From contig NZ_JAPKFL010000036.1 of NCBI RefSeq assembly GCF_026262575.1, positions 1-42,524 on the forward strand: 42,524 nt of DNA. The letters are read 5' to 3'. The notes under the pieces are model-generated. The model made no database searches and had not been told where the DNA came from. It saw only the letters and a program-made list of their open reading frames with translations. The stretch is from Streptomyces marinisediminis. Lineage in GTDB: Bacteria > Actinomycetota > Actinomycetes > Streptomycetales > Streptomycetaceae. A program made the position numbers and the translations under genes. Of this stretch, positions 1-9,364 are shown in pieces. Numbering within the stretch: position 1 is the first letter of the stretch; each line of letters begins with the position of its first letter.

Positions 1-582
1 GGCCAGGAGCCGCTCGCAGTAGGCCAGCCCGAGCGGCGTGCCGTCCAGGCCGTCGTCGTAGGGCACCGGGGTGCCGTGGACGAGGGGGATGCCGGCGCCC
101 GCGCGCTTGCGGGCGTTGCCGGTGACGGCCAGCGAGCCCAGCGACATGCCGTGGAAGGCGCCCGTGAAGTACAGGACGTTCTCCCGGCCCTTGACCTTGC
201 GGGCCAGCTTCAGCGCCGCCTCGACGGCGTTGGTGCCGGTCGGGCCGGGGAACATGACCTTGTGGGGCAGGTCGCGCGGACGCAGCACCACGTCCCGGAA
301 CGTCTCCAGGAAGGCCCGCTTGGCGACGGTGGACATGTCCAGCCCGTGGGTGACGCCGTCGCGGTCCAGGTAGTCGATCAGCGCGCGTTTGAGCACCGGG
401 TTGTTGTGGCCGTAGTTGAGCGAGCCGGCGCCGGCGAAGAAGTCCAGGTAGGTGTGGCCGTCCTCGTCGTACAGGTGGCTGCCCTGGGCCCGGTCGAAGA
501 TCGTGGGCCAGCCGCGGCAGTAACCGCGGACCTCCGACTCCAGGGTCTCGAAGACGCTCAGGTCAGGCTGGGTGATGGTCAC
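1..582 (-). CDS. ectB: EctB-type L-2,4-diaminobutyrate aminotransferase (N-terminal part, runs off window)
   Basis: PLP-dependent class III aminotransferase that would make L-2,4-diaminobutyrate from aspartate semialdehyde and glutamate. About 194 N-terminal residues are visible. They match the streptomycete EctB pattern as I remember it: start MTITQPDLSVFETLESEV, then YLDFFAGAGSLNYGHNNP, MFPGPTGTNAVEAALKLAR and GAFHGMSLGSLAVTGN. The PLP lysine lies off the window. The start is GTG at 582 with GGAG about 6 nt upstream. In streptomycete ectoine operons ectA normally precedes ectB. Here the upstream DNA holds only a small secreted-peptide ORF and a divergent regulator, so ectA is not in its usual place. 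Whether ectC/ectD follow to the left cannot be seen. It may be a displaced ectoine gene or a diaminobutyrate supplier for the adjacent cluster (inference). Confidence 0.88.
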   Translation of the reverse strand, partial: MTITQPDLSVFETLESEVRGYCRGWPTIFDRAQGSHLYDEDGHTYLDFFAGAGSLNYGHNNPVLKRALIDYLDRDGVTHGLDMSTVAKRAFLETFRDVVLRPRDLPHKVMFPGPTGTNAVEAALKLARKVKGRENVLYFTGAFHGMSLGSLAVTGNARKRAGAGIPLVHGTPVPYDDGLDGTPLGLAYCERLLA

Positions 583-629
583 GGATGGCTCCAGGGCGGT
601 CAGGTCCGGCGGTGTGGCGGAGGCGGAGG

Positions 630-755
630 TCACGACCAGCCGTAGTCGCCGCCGGGCGCCGCGGCGGCCGGGCCGGCGGAGGCCGCTCCCGCGGGGGCGG
701 CGAGGGGCAGGGAGGCGAGGGCGGCGAGCACGAGAAGGGCGGAAAGGCGACGCAT
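630..755 (-). CDS. Small secreted peptide, 41 aa, unknown function
   Basis: Short ORF starting ATG at 755 with a strong ribosome site (AGGAG, about 6 nt before the start). It has a clear Sec-type signal peptide: MRR, a Leu/Ala hydrophobic core, then an Ala-rich cleavage region near residues 22-26. The predicted mature tail is about 15-18 residues, Ala/Gly/Pro-rich, ending GGDYGWS. It sits 47 nt upstream of the ectB-type gene on the same strand and could be co-transcribed with it. I recognise no family. The signal peptide and good ribosome site favour a real gene, but the small size makes chance possible. Confidence 0.5.
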   Translation of the reverse strand: MRRLSALLVLAALASLPLAAPAGAASAGPAAAAPGGDYGWS

Positions 756-1018
756 GACAGCTCCTGTTCGTGGGTGACACGGCGGTGAGGAGAGTGCGAG
801 GACGTCCGACCGCGGGCCCCTGCGGGCCGGTTGACGCGGTCCCGGTGCAGCATCCTTCACAGCCGCGCGGCTCGCGTCACGGGGTACGGGGTGGCACGAA
901 ATGTCTGCGGCACTTCTGTGCATCTCCGTGACGAGTTTTGTGCGCACGGTGTGTGCGAAGGGTGTTCTGGCAGTAACATGCCAACAAAAAGACCGGTCGC
1001 GTACGTACAGGGGGATAC
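756..1018. promoter_or_regulatory. Divergent promoter region with inverted repeats
   Basis: Gap between the minus-strand peptide/ectB unit and the plus-strand regulator, locally richer in A/T than its surroundings near 900-1000. Two short inverted repeats are visible: TGCGCAC at 941-947 with GTGTGCG at 951-957, and TGGCA/TGCCA around a 6-nt spacer at 968-983. They lie 35-80 nt before the regulator start and are plausible operators, perhaps autoregulatory. No -35/-10 pair stands out. Confidence 0.35.
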
Positions 1019-2002
1019 GTGGAGCTGACCAGCCTTGGGCTGACCGAAAAGTCAGACGTCTTGTACCGAACCGTCCTGGCCCATCCCGATTTCAGCGTCA
1101 CCGAACTGACAGAGTTCCTCTCCTGGCCGGAACCGACCGTCCGCCACGCGCTCACCGAACTCGCCGAACTGTCCCTGCTGTACGTCTCGGCCGACGCGGG
1201 CAAGCTCCGGGTACTCAGCCCGCAACTCGCCCTGGAGGCGCTGTTCGCCCGCGAGCAGGCCGAGGTCGTGCGGCGCCAACAGGAGCTGGAGGCCCGCCGT
1301 GCCGCCGCCGACCAGTTCCTCTCCGAATACGCCGACCTGCACCGCGAGGCGGAGCGACCGACCGTGGAACGACTGACGGGGCTGGACACGGTGCGCAAGC
1401 GGATCGCCGCGCTCGTGGAGGGGACGAGCCGGGAGGCGGCCACCTTCGCGCCCGGCGGGCCGCAGCCCGCCGACAACCGCGCGGCCAGCCGCCCCGTCGC
1501 CGAACGCGCCATCGCCCGGGGCATCACCAGCCGGACGGTCTACCTGGACAGCGTCCGCAACGACTCCGCGAGCGTGGAGTACGCGACCTGGCTCGTCTCG
1601 CGCGGCAACCAGGTCCGCACGGCGCCCTCGCTGCCCATGCGCATGCACATCTTCGACTGCGAGGCCGCGCTGGTGCCCATCGACCCCGACGACAGCGCCA
1701 AGGGGGCGGTGCTGATCCGCGAGCCCGGCGCCGTCACCGCCTTCTGCGCGCTGTTCGAGGCCATGTGGGCCACCGCGTCGCCGCTCGGGGAGACACCGCG
1801 CCGGGGCCTGCACGACCCCGGCTCCCAGCACCGCGAGCTGCTGCGGCTGCTCGCCCAGGGCTTCACGGACGAGGCCGCCGCGCGGCGGCTGGGGGTGTCC
1901 CTGCGCACCGAACGCCGGCTGATCAGCGAGCTGATGGAGCAGCTCCAGGCCCGCAGCCGCTTCCAACTCGGCCAGCGCGCCATGGAACACGGCCTCCTGT
2001 GA
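1019..2002 (+). CDS. Two-HTH regulator (TrmB-like N-terminus, LuxR-type C-terminus)
   Basis: DNA-binding regulator of 327 aa. Residues about 5-70 form a TrmB/MarR-like winged helix (KSDVLYRTVLAHPDFSVTEL, then PTVRHALTELAELSLLYVS). A helical segment rich in Glu/Arg follows at about 80-115, then a phospholipase-D-like middle region (VYLDSVRN, IFDCEAALVPID). The C-terminus, about 275-320, is a LuxR-type HTH (LLRLLAQGFTDEAAARRLG, SLRTERRLISELMEQLQA). There is no receiver domain, so it is not a classic response regulator. The GTG start at 1019 follows a G-rich ribosome site. This architecture is common among cluster-situated regulators in Streptomyces. Its position beside the plus-strand array suggests it controls the hydrazine-type cluster (inference). 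Confidence 0.82.
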   Translation: MELTSLGLTEKSDVLYRTVLAHPDFSVTELTEFLSWPEPTVRHALTELAELSLLYVSADAGKLRVLSPQLALEALFAREQAEVVRRQQELEARRAAADQFLSEYADLHREAERPTVERLTGLDTVRKRIAALVEGTSREAATFAPGGPQPADNRAASRPVAERAIARGITSRTVYLDSVRNDSASVEYATWLVSRGNQVRTAPSLPMRMHIFDCEAALVPIDPDDSAKGAVLIREPGAVTAFCALFEAMWATASPLGETPRRGLHDPGSQHRELLRLLAQGFTDEAAARRLGVSLRTERRLISELMEQLQARSRFQLGQRAMEHGLL

Positions 2003-2297
2003 GGCCCTCCCCGGGCCGGGACGGTGCACCACCGACCCCGGCCCGGGCCGCGCACCACATCCGGTTCGACGCACACCACCGCTCCGGCACCCGGGCCGCA
2101 CACCGCCGCCCGGGGAACGAGCCCCCGGGCGCAGGGCCGTGGCACCGCGTGCCGCGTCGGCACACTCGTGCCACGGTCCCTTTGTGACACCGGGAAACCG
2201 GTGACACCGGCCTCGGCGCTCGGCCACACTCGTCGAGGCCAGCCCGCGCCGCCCCGTCCGGGGGGAGGCGGGCCCGTCACACCAGATCGGGGGACCC
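2003..2297. other. Intergenic gap before the biosynthetic array
   Basis: About 295 bp with no supported gene. It probably holds the promoter of the downstream plus-strand array. I see short palindromic G/C stretches but no confident promoter boxes. GGGGGA at about 2288-2293 serves as the ribosome site of the next gene. Confidence 0.35.
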
Positions 2298-2693
2298 ATG
2301 TACGCGACGGCCACGGCCCGCCCTGAGGCCCGTGCCGGACTGGTGCGCCGCGACGGCTCCGGGGCCGTGCTCCCGGACGCGGCGTGGCACTGGGAGGGGG
2401 GCACGGGCCACCGGCGCTGGGCGTTCTACCTGCGCCCCTCGCTGTGCGACCCGGACACCGGCCGGCGGGTCTCGGCCTACAGCTTCGAGGACCTGTGGCG
2501 CGTCACCGCGGCGCTGCCCGGGGCCGGCGGCCTGCCCGCCGCGCGGTGCCGCGCGGTGGACGCCTGGAAGCTGATCGTCGCGCTGGAGCGGCCCGACCCG
2601 TCGCTGCCCGAGCGGCTGGCCGGGTCCGGGCTGCGCCTGCCCGCGGTGTGCCTGGAGACCCCGCTGGCCGGTGCGGAGCTGGGCGACCCGTGA
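2298..2693 (+). CDS. Hypothetical protein, 131 aa, first gene of the array
   Basis: Not recognised. A soluble protein with ATG at 2298 and GGGGGA 5 nt upstream, with good streptomycete codon bias. Visible features are a Trp/Tyr-rich stretch (AAWHWEGGTGHRRWAFYLRP), then CDPDTGRRVSAYSFEDLWRV at about 50-70, and a C-terminus with no membrane segment or signal peptide. It is the promoter-proximal gene of the run leading to the DUF3291, transporter and N-hydroxylase genes, separated from the next by about 200 bp. It could be a small accessory or regulatory protein; no function can be assigned. Confidence 0.62.
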   Translation: MYATATARPEARAGLVRRDGSGAVLPDAAWHWEGGTGHRRWAFYLRPSLCDPDTGRRVSAYSFEDLWRVTAALPGAGGLPAARCRAVDAWKLIVALERPDPSLPERLAGSGLRLPAVCLETPLAGAELGDP

Positions 2694-2891
2694 CGGCGGC
2701 CCCGGCCACCCGCCCCCGGCGGTGAGGCCGCGGCGGGTGTCCGGGCCGCCCCGGCGCGCCCACCGTCCGCCCCGTCCGCCCGCCCCGCTCGTCCGCCCCG
2801 TCCGCCTGCCCGCCGCCCCGCACACCGACGCGCACCGTCCCCCCGTCCACCCGGACTTCCGCCCATGTCAGCCACCGGTTCTGGAGCGACC
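2694..2891. repeat. C-rich, T/C-biased low-complexity spacer
   Basis: The gap between the unknown gene and the DUF3291 gene contains a run at about 2757-2820 built from imperfect CCGCCCCGTCCGCC-like units. The plus strand is strongly C-biased here. No gene is supported. It could slow transcription or act as a rut-like C-rich site, but this is only a composition observation. Confidence 0.35.
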
Positions 2892-3527
2892 ATGCCCCGC
2901 GTAGCGTTCACCACCTTCGCCGTGCTCAACCACCCGTACCCGCACCTGAGCAACGAGGACTTCAACGTGCTGGAGGGCGTCGTCTTCGGCGCCTCCTCGG
3001 AGGCCCCCGGGTTCATCGCCCGCGCCGAGGCCGTGGGCGGCGCGCAGACCAAGTGGACCAACTTCGGCCGCCACTACGGCGAGTGGGGCGAGTTCCACGC
3101 GCCCTCCTTCTACACCGGGGGCCGGGACGACGAGACCGACACGCGCGCCTCCACCCTGTCGGTGTGGCGGGACCTGGAGTCCGTGCACGCCTACGCCTTC
3201 TCCGGCATCCACCTGTACGCGCTGAAGAACCGGCGCAAGTGGTTCGCGCACCTGCCGCACCGGCTGTACGCGGCCTGGTGGGTGGCCGACGACGCCGTCC
3301 CCACCTGGCGGGAGGCCTGCGACCGGCTGGACCTGCTCAACGAGACCGGCCCCACCCCGGAGGCGTTCGACTTCCGCACCGCCTTCGACGCCGACGGCAA
3401 CCCCTACCGGCTGCGCATCGGCCGCACCGCCGCCGAGCACGCCGCATCCCTCGACGCCCCCGAATCCCCCGAGGCCGCCGCGTCCCTCGACGCCCCCGAA
3501 TCCCCCGAGGCCGCCGCCCAGGCCTGA
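2892..3527 (+). CDS. DUF3291 domain protein with a duplicated C-terminal tail
   Basis: 211-aa protein. Residues about 2-175 fit the DUF3291 family: RVAFTTFAVLNHPY, then TLSVWRDLESVHAYAFSGIH, KWFAHLPHRLYAAWWVADD and PTWREACDRLDLLNETGPTP. Members are expected to have a dimeric alpha/beta-barrel (ABM-like) fold; no general function is established. I chose ATG 2892 because GGAG lies 5 nt before it; the in-frame ATG at 2865 has no ribosome site. The last residues contain a 12-residue unit repeated twice, encoded by a 36-bp tandem duplication at 3444-3515, so the tail is probably a flexible extension. Its place ahead of the exporter and N-hydroxylases suggests a role in the same pathway (inference). 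Confidence 0.8.
   Translation: MPRVAFTTFAVLNHPYPHLSNEDFNVLEGVVFGASSEAPGFIARAEAVGGAQTKWTNFGRHYGEWGEFHAPSFYTGGRDDETDTRASTLSVWRDLESVHAYAFSGIHLYALKNRRKWFAHLPHRLYAAWWVADDAVPTWREACDRLDLLNETGPTPEAFDFRTAFDADGNPYRLRIGRTAAEHAASLDAPESPEAAASLDAPESPEAAAQA
3444..3515 (+). repeat. 36-bp tandem duplication inside the DUF3291 gene
   Basis: Two adjacent copies (3444-3479 and 3480-3515) differ at one base (GCATCC against GCGTCC). They encode a repeated Ala/Ser-Leu-Asp-Ala-Pro-Glu-Ser-Pro-Glu unit at the C-terminus. The near identity suggests recent slippage or duplication, and the length keeps the frame. Confidence 0.95.
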
Positions 3528-3589
3528 CCCGCCCGCCGGGCCCGGCCGGTGCCCGGCGCCCCGTCCGCCCCCGCTCACGAAGGACCCCC

Positions 3590-4888
3590 GTGACGTCGAC
3601 ATCCCCGCCGCCCGGTGCCCAGGCCGGGTCCGCATCACCGCAGTTCCGCGCCCGGATGCTGCTGCCCATCCTGGCCGCGTCGGCCTTCCTCCTCACCCTC
3701 GCCGGCTCGGCGCTGAAGAACACCGTGCAGGTGTACTTCGTGCCGATGGCCGAGTCCTTCGGCGGCTCGCGCGGCGCCCTGGCCCTGGCCACCACGCTCT
3801 TCGCCATCACCGTGGCGGTGGCCTCGCCGCTCGTGGGCGGCATCGCCGACCGCATCGGCGGCGCCGCCACGCTGGCGATCGGCACGGGGGTGGCCGGGCT
3901 CGCGTTCGTCGGCTGCGCGCTGACCGGGCAGCTCTGGCTGTTCATCGTCGTCTACGGCGCGGTCGCGGCCTTCGCGTTCGCCATGCTGTCCTTCGTGCCG
4001 CTGGGCGTGCTGGTGGACCAGCTCTTCGCGGAACACCGCAAGGGCCTGGTCTACGCGCTGCTCACCAACGGCGCGGCGGTGGGCTTCATCGTCCTGGTGC
4101 CGCTGTGGTCCTGGCTGGACGGCGTCGCCCACTGGCGCAGCGTGCTGCTCGTCACCGGGCTGGCGTTCCTGTTCCTGCTCACGCCGCTGGCCGCGCTGGT
4201 GGCCCGCCGCTCGGCCGAGCTGAACCCCGCCGAGGCCGTGGAGGCCGCCGAGGCGGTGGACGGCACGCTGCCCCCCGCGGCCCGCCGGCTGTCCTTCGCC
4301 GACCGGCTCCGGGAGGCCGCCCGCGCCCGCGAACTGCGCGTGCTCGCCCTGGCCTTCTTCTCCTGCGGCGTGACGATGGCCTTCATCGACGTCCACTTCG
4401 TGCCGATGGTCCACGACCACGGCGCCGGCCACGCCACCAGCTCCTCGGCGCTCGTCCTGCTGGGCATCGCCGAGGTGGTCGGCGGCCTGCTGGCCGGCTG
4501 GCTGTGCGACCGCGGCTGGATCCGGATGGTCCTGGTCTCCGCCTACGCGCTGCGCGGTGTGGCGATGCTGACGATCACGTTGTCGCTGGACACCGTGCCG
4601 GTGCTCGCCTTCGGTGTGATCTTCGGCGTCAGCTACCTGGCCACGGTCGTCGCCACCACCATGTGGGCGGCCAAGGTCCTGCCCGTCGCCGTGCGCGGCA
4701 CCGGCATGGGGCTGGTGTGGACCGTGCACGCCGTCGGCACCGCGATCGGCAGCCAGGCCGGCGCGTCCCTGGCCGACCTGACCGGCTCCTACGCCTGGGC
4801 CACCACCGGCAGCGCGATGCTCGCCGCCGCCTCCTGCCTCCTGATCGCCCTCACCCCCGGCCCCCGGACGGCGCCCGCTGACCGTTGA
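3590..4888 (+). CDS. MFS transporter, probable exporter of the cluster product
   Basis: 432-aa inner-membrane protein with about 12 hydrophobic segments in two halves joined by a charged loop near residues 205-245 (AELNPAEAVEAAEAVDGTLP). The first half has the MFS loop signature GGIADRIGG after TM2, and the second half has an equivalent LAGWLCDRGWIRM. The start is GTG 3590 with AAGGA 6 nt upstream. It lies 62 nt after the DUF3291 gene and 57 nt before the first N-hydroxylase, in the same direction, so efflux of, or self-resistance to, the pathway product is likely. The substrate cannot be read from sequence. Confidence 0.88.
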   Translation: MTSTSPPPGAQAGSASPQFRARMLLPILAASAFLLTLAGSALKNTVQVYFVPMAESFGGSRGALALATTLFAITVAVASPLVGGIADRIGGAATLAIGTGVAGLAFVGCALTGQLWLFIVVYGAVAAFAFAMLSFVPLGVLVDQLFAEHRKGLVYALLTNGAAVGFIVLVPLWSWLDGVAHWRSVLLVTGLAFLFLLTPLAALVARRSAELNPAEAVEAAEAVDGTLPPAARRLSFADRLREAARARELRVLALAFFSCGVTMAFIDVHFVPMVHDHGAGHATSSSALVLLGIAEVVGGLLAGWLCDRGWIRMVLVSAYALRGVAMLTITLSLDTVPVLAFGVIFGVSYLATVVATTMWAAKVLPVAVRGTGMGLVWTVHAVGTAIGSQAGASLADLTGSYAWATTGSAMLAAASCLLIALTPGPRTAPADR

Positions 4889-4945
4889 CGCGCCGCACCC
4901 GAGAGCCCTGCCCTGTTCCGCCCACGCACTGAGGAGTAACCCACC

Positions 4946-6331
<1,386 letters not shown>

Positions 6332-6363
6332 CCGGACCGCCGACTGCTACGGAGACGCTCACC

Positions 6364-7707
6364 GTGCCCATCAACGACGTCGTGGTGGCCGGGTTCGGTC
6401 CCTCCGGGATCGCCCTGGCCGCCGCCATCGAGGATCACGACGACGCCCACCCTGAGACCCGCCCGGTCGCCGCCGCCTACCTGGAGCGCGCCGCCACCTC
6501 CGCGTGGCAGCCGCACCAGGTGCTGCCCGGCACCGACATCCAGCACCACTTCCTGCGCGACCTCGCCACGCCCCGCGACCCGCGCTCGCGCTTCACCTTC
6601 CCCAGCTTCCTGCTGGCCAGCGGCCGCTTCTACCCCTTCACGCTGCTGGGCGGGTACGTGAGCCGGCTGGAGTGGTCGGAGTACGTGCAGTGGGCCGCCG
6701 AGCAGGTGCGCACCCCGGCCGAGTACCACCGCGAGGTGCTGCGCGCCGAGCCGGTGGTGGACGCCGACGGCACGGTGCGCACCGCCCGCGTCGTCAGCCG
6801 GGACCCGCGCGACGGGACGGTCCACGAGCACCTGGGCCGCAACGTGGTGGTCGCCACCGGCCACCGGCCCCACGTCCCGGAGGTGTTCCGCGAGGGCCTG
6901 GGGCCGCGGGTCTTCCACGCCGCGGAGTACCTGCCGCGACTGGCCGCGCTGCCCGCCCCCCAGGGCCGGGCGCCGCGGTTCGCGGTGGTCGGCGGCGGTC
7001 AGACGGCGGGCGAGATCGTCCTGCACCTGGCGGCCGAGCACCCGGCGGCGGACATCCACTCGCTCGTGCGGCACGCCGGCTTCCGGATGTACGAGCTGGG
7101 GCACTTCAGCAACGAGGTGTACTTCCCCGGCGAGACCGACTACTTCTACGGTCTGGACGACGCCGGCCGCGAGCGGGCGCTCGACCAGGCCCGGGCCACC
7201 AACTACGCCGCCGTCGACCCGGACGTGTCGACGGCGCTGTACCAGGCGGCGTACCAGGAGCGGCTGACCGGCCGGCAGCGCCTGCACATGCACCGGCGCA
7301 CCGGGGTCACCGGGGTCGAGGTCACCGACGCGGGCGTGCGGCTGGCGACCACGGAGCTCTTCACCGGGGAGCGGGCGGCCCTGGAGGTCGACGCGGTGAT
7401 CCTGTGCACCGGCTACACCGAGCCGCGGCTGCCCGAGCAGCTCGCCCCCTTCACGCCCTACCTGCGGCTGGACGCGCAGGGCCGCCCGGAGGTCACCCGG
7501 GCGCACCGGGCGCACACCGACGAGCGCTGCGAGGTGGGCCTGTACCTGGACGGCCTCACCGAGTGGCGGCACGGCATCGCGAGCGCCACCTCCTTCAGCC
7601 TGATGGCCGACCGGGCCGACCTGCTCCACCGCGACCTGCGCGAGCGGATCGCCCGCGGGCGCGAACCGCACCCGGCCAAGGCCGCCGCCGCGGTCCTGGC
7701 CTCCTGA
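6364..7707 (+). CDS. Lysine/ornithine-type N-monooxygenase (second, divergent paralogue)
   Basis: Second flavin N-hydroxylase, 447 aa, clearly different from its upstream neighbour. The FAD motif is AGFGPSGIAL (residues 9-18) with Ser where the family usually has Asn. The SAWQPHQVLPGTDIQHHF and RDLATPRDPRSRFTFPSFL segments are typical of the family. The NADPH motif GGGQTAGE is at 210-217 and a CTGY motif replaces ATGF. The start is GTG 6364 with GGAG 8 nt upstream and a gap of 32 nt from the preceding gene. Two N-hydroxylases in one run imply two N-oxidation steps, two different amine substrates, or that one has taken a different job. The region aligns better with SidA/KtzI-like enzymes than the first copy does, by eye. 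Confidence 0.87.
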   Translation: MPINDVVVAGFGPSGIALAAAIEDHDDAHPETRPVAAAYLERAATSAWQPHQVLPGTDIQHHFLRDLATPRDPRSRFTFPSFLLASGRFYPFTLLGGYVSRLEWSEYVQWAAEQVRTPAEYHREVLRAEPVVDADGTVRTARVVSRDPRDGTVHEHLGRNVVVATGHRPHVPEVFREGLGPRVFHAAEYLPRLAALPAPQGRAPRFAVVGGGQTAGEIVLHLAAEHPAADIHSLVRHAGFRMYELGHFSNEVYFPGETDYFYGLDDAGRERALDQARATNYAAVDPDVSTALYQAAYQERLTGRQRLHMHRRTGVTGVEVTDAGVRLATTELFTGERAALEVDAVILCTGYTEPRLPEQLAPFTPYLRLDAQGRPEVTRAHRAHTDERCEVGLYLDGLTEWRHGIASATSFSLMADRADLLHRDLRERIARGREPHPAKAAAAVLAS

Positions 7708-7760
7708 CCGCGCGCGCCCTCCCCTTCCCACCACTCGCCACCGACCACCGAGGACTCACC

Positions 7761-8174
7761 GTGCACATCTTCACCACCAACCCCGAGGACATGACCTACG
7801 AGGAGGCGTACAACGTCAGCGGCCGGCGCATCTTCCCCTGGCCCGAGGCCGTGGAGGAGCCGTTCTGGGGCGGCGCCTGGGTGGACGTGGCCCCCGGGGA
7901 CACCTCCACCGCGCACTCCCACGACGAGAAGGAGATGTTCTTCATCACCGAGGGCAGCGGCGTGCTGCGCATCGGCGAGGAGCGGCGGCGGGTCAGCGCG
8001 GGCGACACCGTGTTCATCACCCCCTTCCAGGACCACGACCTCACCAACGACGGCACCACCCGGCTGCGGTTCGTCACCATCTGGTGGGGCGGCGCGGACG
8101 CCGTGGCCGCCGAGCGCGCCAAGTGGGCGGCCGAGCTGGGTGTCGCCGACCCCGGTCAGGAGCGCGCCCGGTGA
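7761..8174 (+). CDS. Small cupin, probable N-N bond-forming half of a split hydrazine synthetase
   Basis: 137-aa single-domain cupin. The metal-ligand pattern is H52, H54, E58 (AHSHDEKEMFFITEGSG) and H92 (FQDHDL), with cupin motif 2 GDTVFITPFQDHDLTN. In characterised hydrazine synthetases a zinc cupin domain fused to a MetRS-like domain rearranges an N-hydroxylysine-amino-acid ester to form the N-N bond. Here the cupin is a separate gene and the MetRS-like gene lies about 1.9 kb downstream. The start is GTG 7761 with AGGA upstream. Its stop overlaps the start of the next gene (GTGA), implying translational coupling. A different cupin role is possible, but context strongly favours this one. 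Confidence 0.8.
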   Translation: MHIFTTNPEDMTYEEAYNVSGRRIFPWPEAVEEPFWGGAWVDVAPGDTSTAHSHDEKEMFFITEGSGVLRIGEERRRVSAGDTVFITPFQDHDLTNDGTTRLRFVTIWWGGADAVAAERAKWAAELGVADPGQERAR

Positions 8175-9364
8175 CCTCCGCGGACGCGGTGGTCGTGGGC
8201 GGCGGGGTGGTCGGTGCGGCCATCGCGCACCAGCTCGCCCTGGCGGGCCTCGGCCGGATCGTGCTGTGCGACCAGGGCCGCATCGGCGCCCAGGGCGCGA
8301 CGTCCCGCTCCGGCGGCCTGCTCCGGCTGCACCACACCAGCCGCCACGACACCGAACTGACCGCCCGGAGCCTGCCCGTCTTCGAGCAGTGGGACGAGCT
8401 GGTCGGCGGGGCCTGCGGCTACCGCCGCACCGGGTTCCTGCTGCTGGTCGGCGAGCGGCACGCGGAGACGCTGCGCACCAACAGCGCGGCGATCACCCGT
8501 GCGGCCGGGTACCGCAGCGTGGAGGTGCTGGACGCGGCCGAGGCCGTCCGGCTCTACCCGGGGCTGAGCCCGGACGGCGTGGCCGCAGCGGCCTACGAGC
8601 CGCACGGCGGCTACGCCGACCCGGCCGCCGCCGCCCACGCCCTGCTCGCCGCCGCGCGCCGCCGCGGCGTCCTCCTCTTCGAGGGGACGACGGCCGAGCG
8701 GGTCGTGGAGCGCGGCGGCACGGTCACCGGCCTGGAGACCTCCGTGGGCCGGATCGACAGCCCGCTGGTGGTGCTGGCCGGGGGCGCGTGGGGCACGGGG
8801 CCGGCCGCGCACCTGGGCGTGACCGTCCCCGTGACGGCGCGGCGCATCGGCCTGGCGCAGCTCGAACTGCGCGGCGCCGGGCGGCGCGGCGCGCAGCGTT
8901 CCGTGCCCACCTGCATCGACGACACCACGGGCACCTACTTCCGGCCCGAGGGCACCAACCGGCTGCTGTTCGGCGTGCCCAGTGACCCGGACGTCCGGCT
9001 CGGGCAGGACGTCACCCCCCTGACGGCGGAGGAGGTCGCCCGGGCCGCCCGGACGCTGGGGCGCCGGGTGCCGGGGGCCGGCACCGCGCCCGTGGTCGGC
9101 ACCCGGGCCGGGCTGGACGGCTACACCCCCGACAAGCGGCCGGTGATCGGACCGGCGGGCCCGGACGGGCTGTACCTGGCGACCGGGTTCAGCGGCGGCG
9201 GCTTCAAGATCGCCCCGGCCGTCGCGGAGCTGGCGGCCGTCGAGATCGCCGAGGGCGGGGCCGTCGCGGGGAAGGCCGCCCAGGAGCTGCTGGAGCCCTA
9301 CCGTCCCGGGCGGTTCCTGGCCGGCCGGCCGATCGTGCCGGAGGCGTCGTATGACCACATGTAG
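8171..9364 (+). CDS. DAO-family FAD-dependent amine oxidase
   Basis: 397-aa flavoenzyme of the D-amino-acid oxidase/sarcosine-oxidase fold. The dinucleotide motif VVVGGGVVGAAIAHQLALAG is at residues 7-26, ATSRSGGLLRLHH follows at about 43-55, and the C-terminal FAD contact LATGFSGGGFKIAPAVAE is near 338-355. The start GTG 8171 overlaps the cupin stop by 4 nt. In the s56-p1 type pathway an oxidase of this family cleaves the lysine-derived carbon chain from the hydrazine intermediate to release a hydrazino acid. The same role is the simplest reading here (inference from context). It shares 14 nt with the following acetyltransferase gene. Confidence 0.85.
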   Translation: MTSADAVVVGGGVVGAAIAHQLALAGLGRIVLCDQGRIGAQGATSRSGGLLRLHHTSRHDTELTARSLPVFEQWDELVGGACGYRRTGFLLLVGERHAETLRTNSAAITRAAGYRSVEVLDAAEAVRLYPGLSPDGVAAAAYEPHGGYADPAAAAHALLAAARRRGVLLFEGTTAERVVERGGTVTGLETSVGRIDSPLVVLAGGAWGTGPAAHLGVTVPVTARRIGLAQLELRGAGRRGAQRSVPTCIDDTTGTYFRPEGTNRLLFGVPSDPDVRLGQDVTPLTAEEVARAARTLGRRVPGAGTAPVVGTRAGLDGYTPDKRPVIGPAGPDGLYLATGFSGGGFKIAPAVAELAAVEIAEGGAVAGKAAQELLEPYRPGRFLAGRPIVPEASYDHM

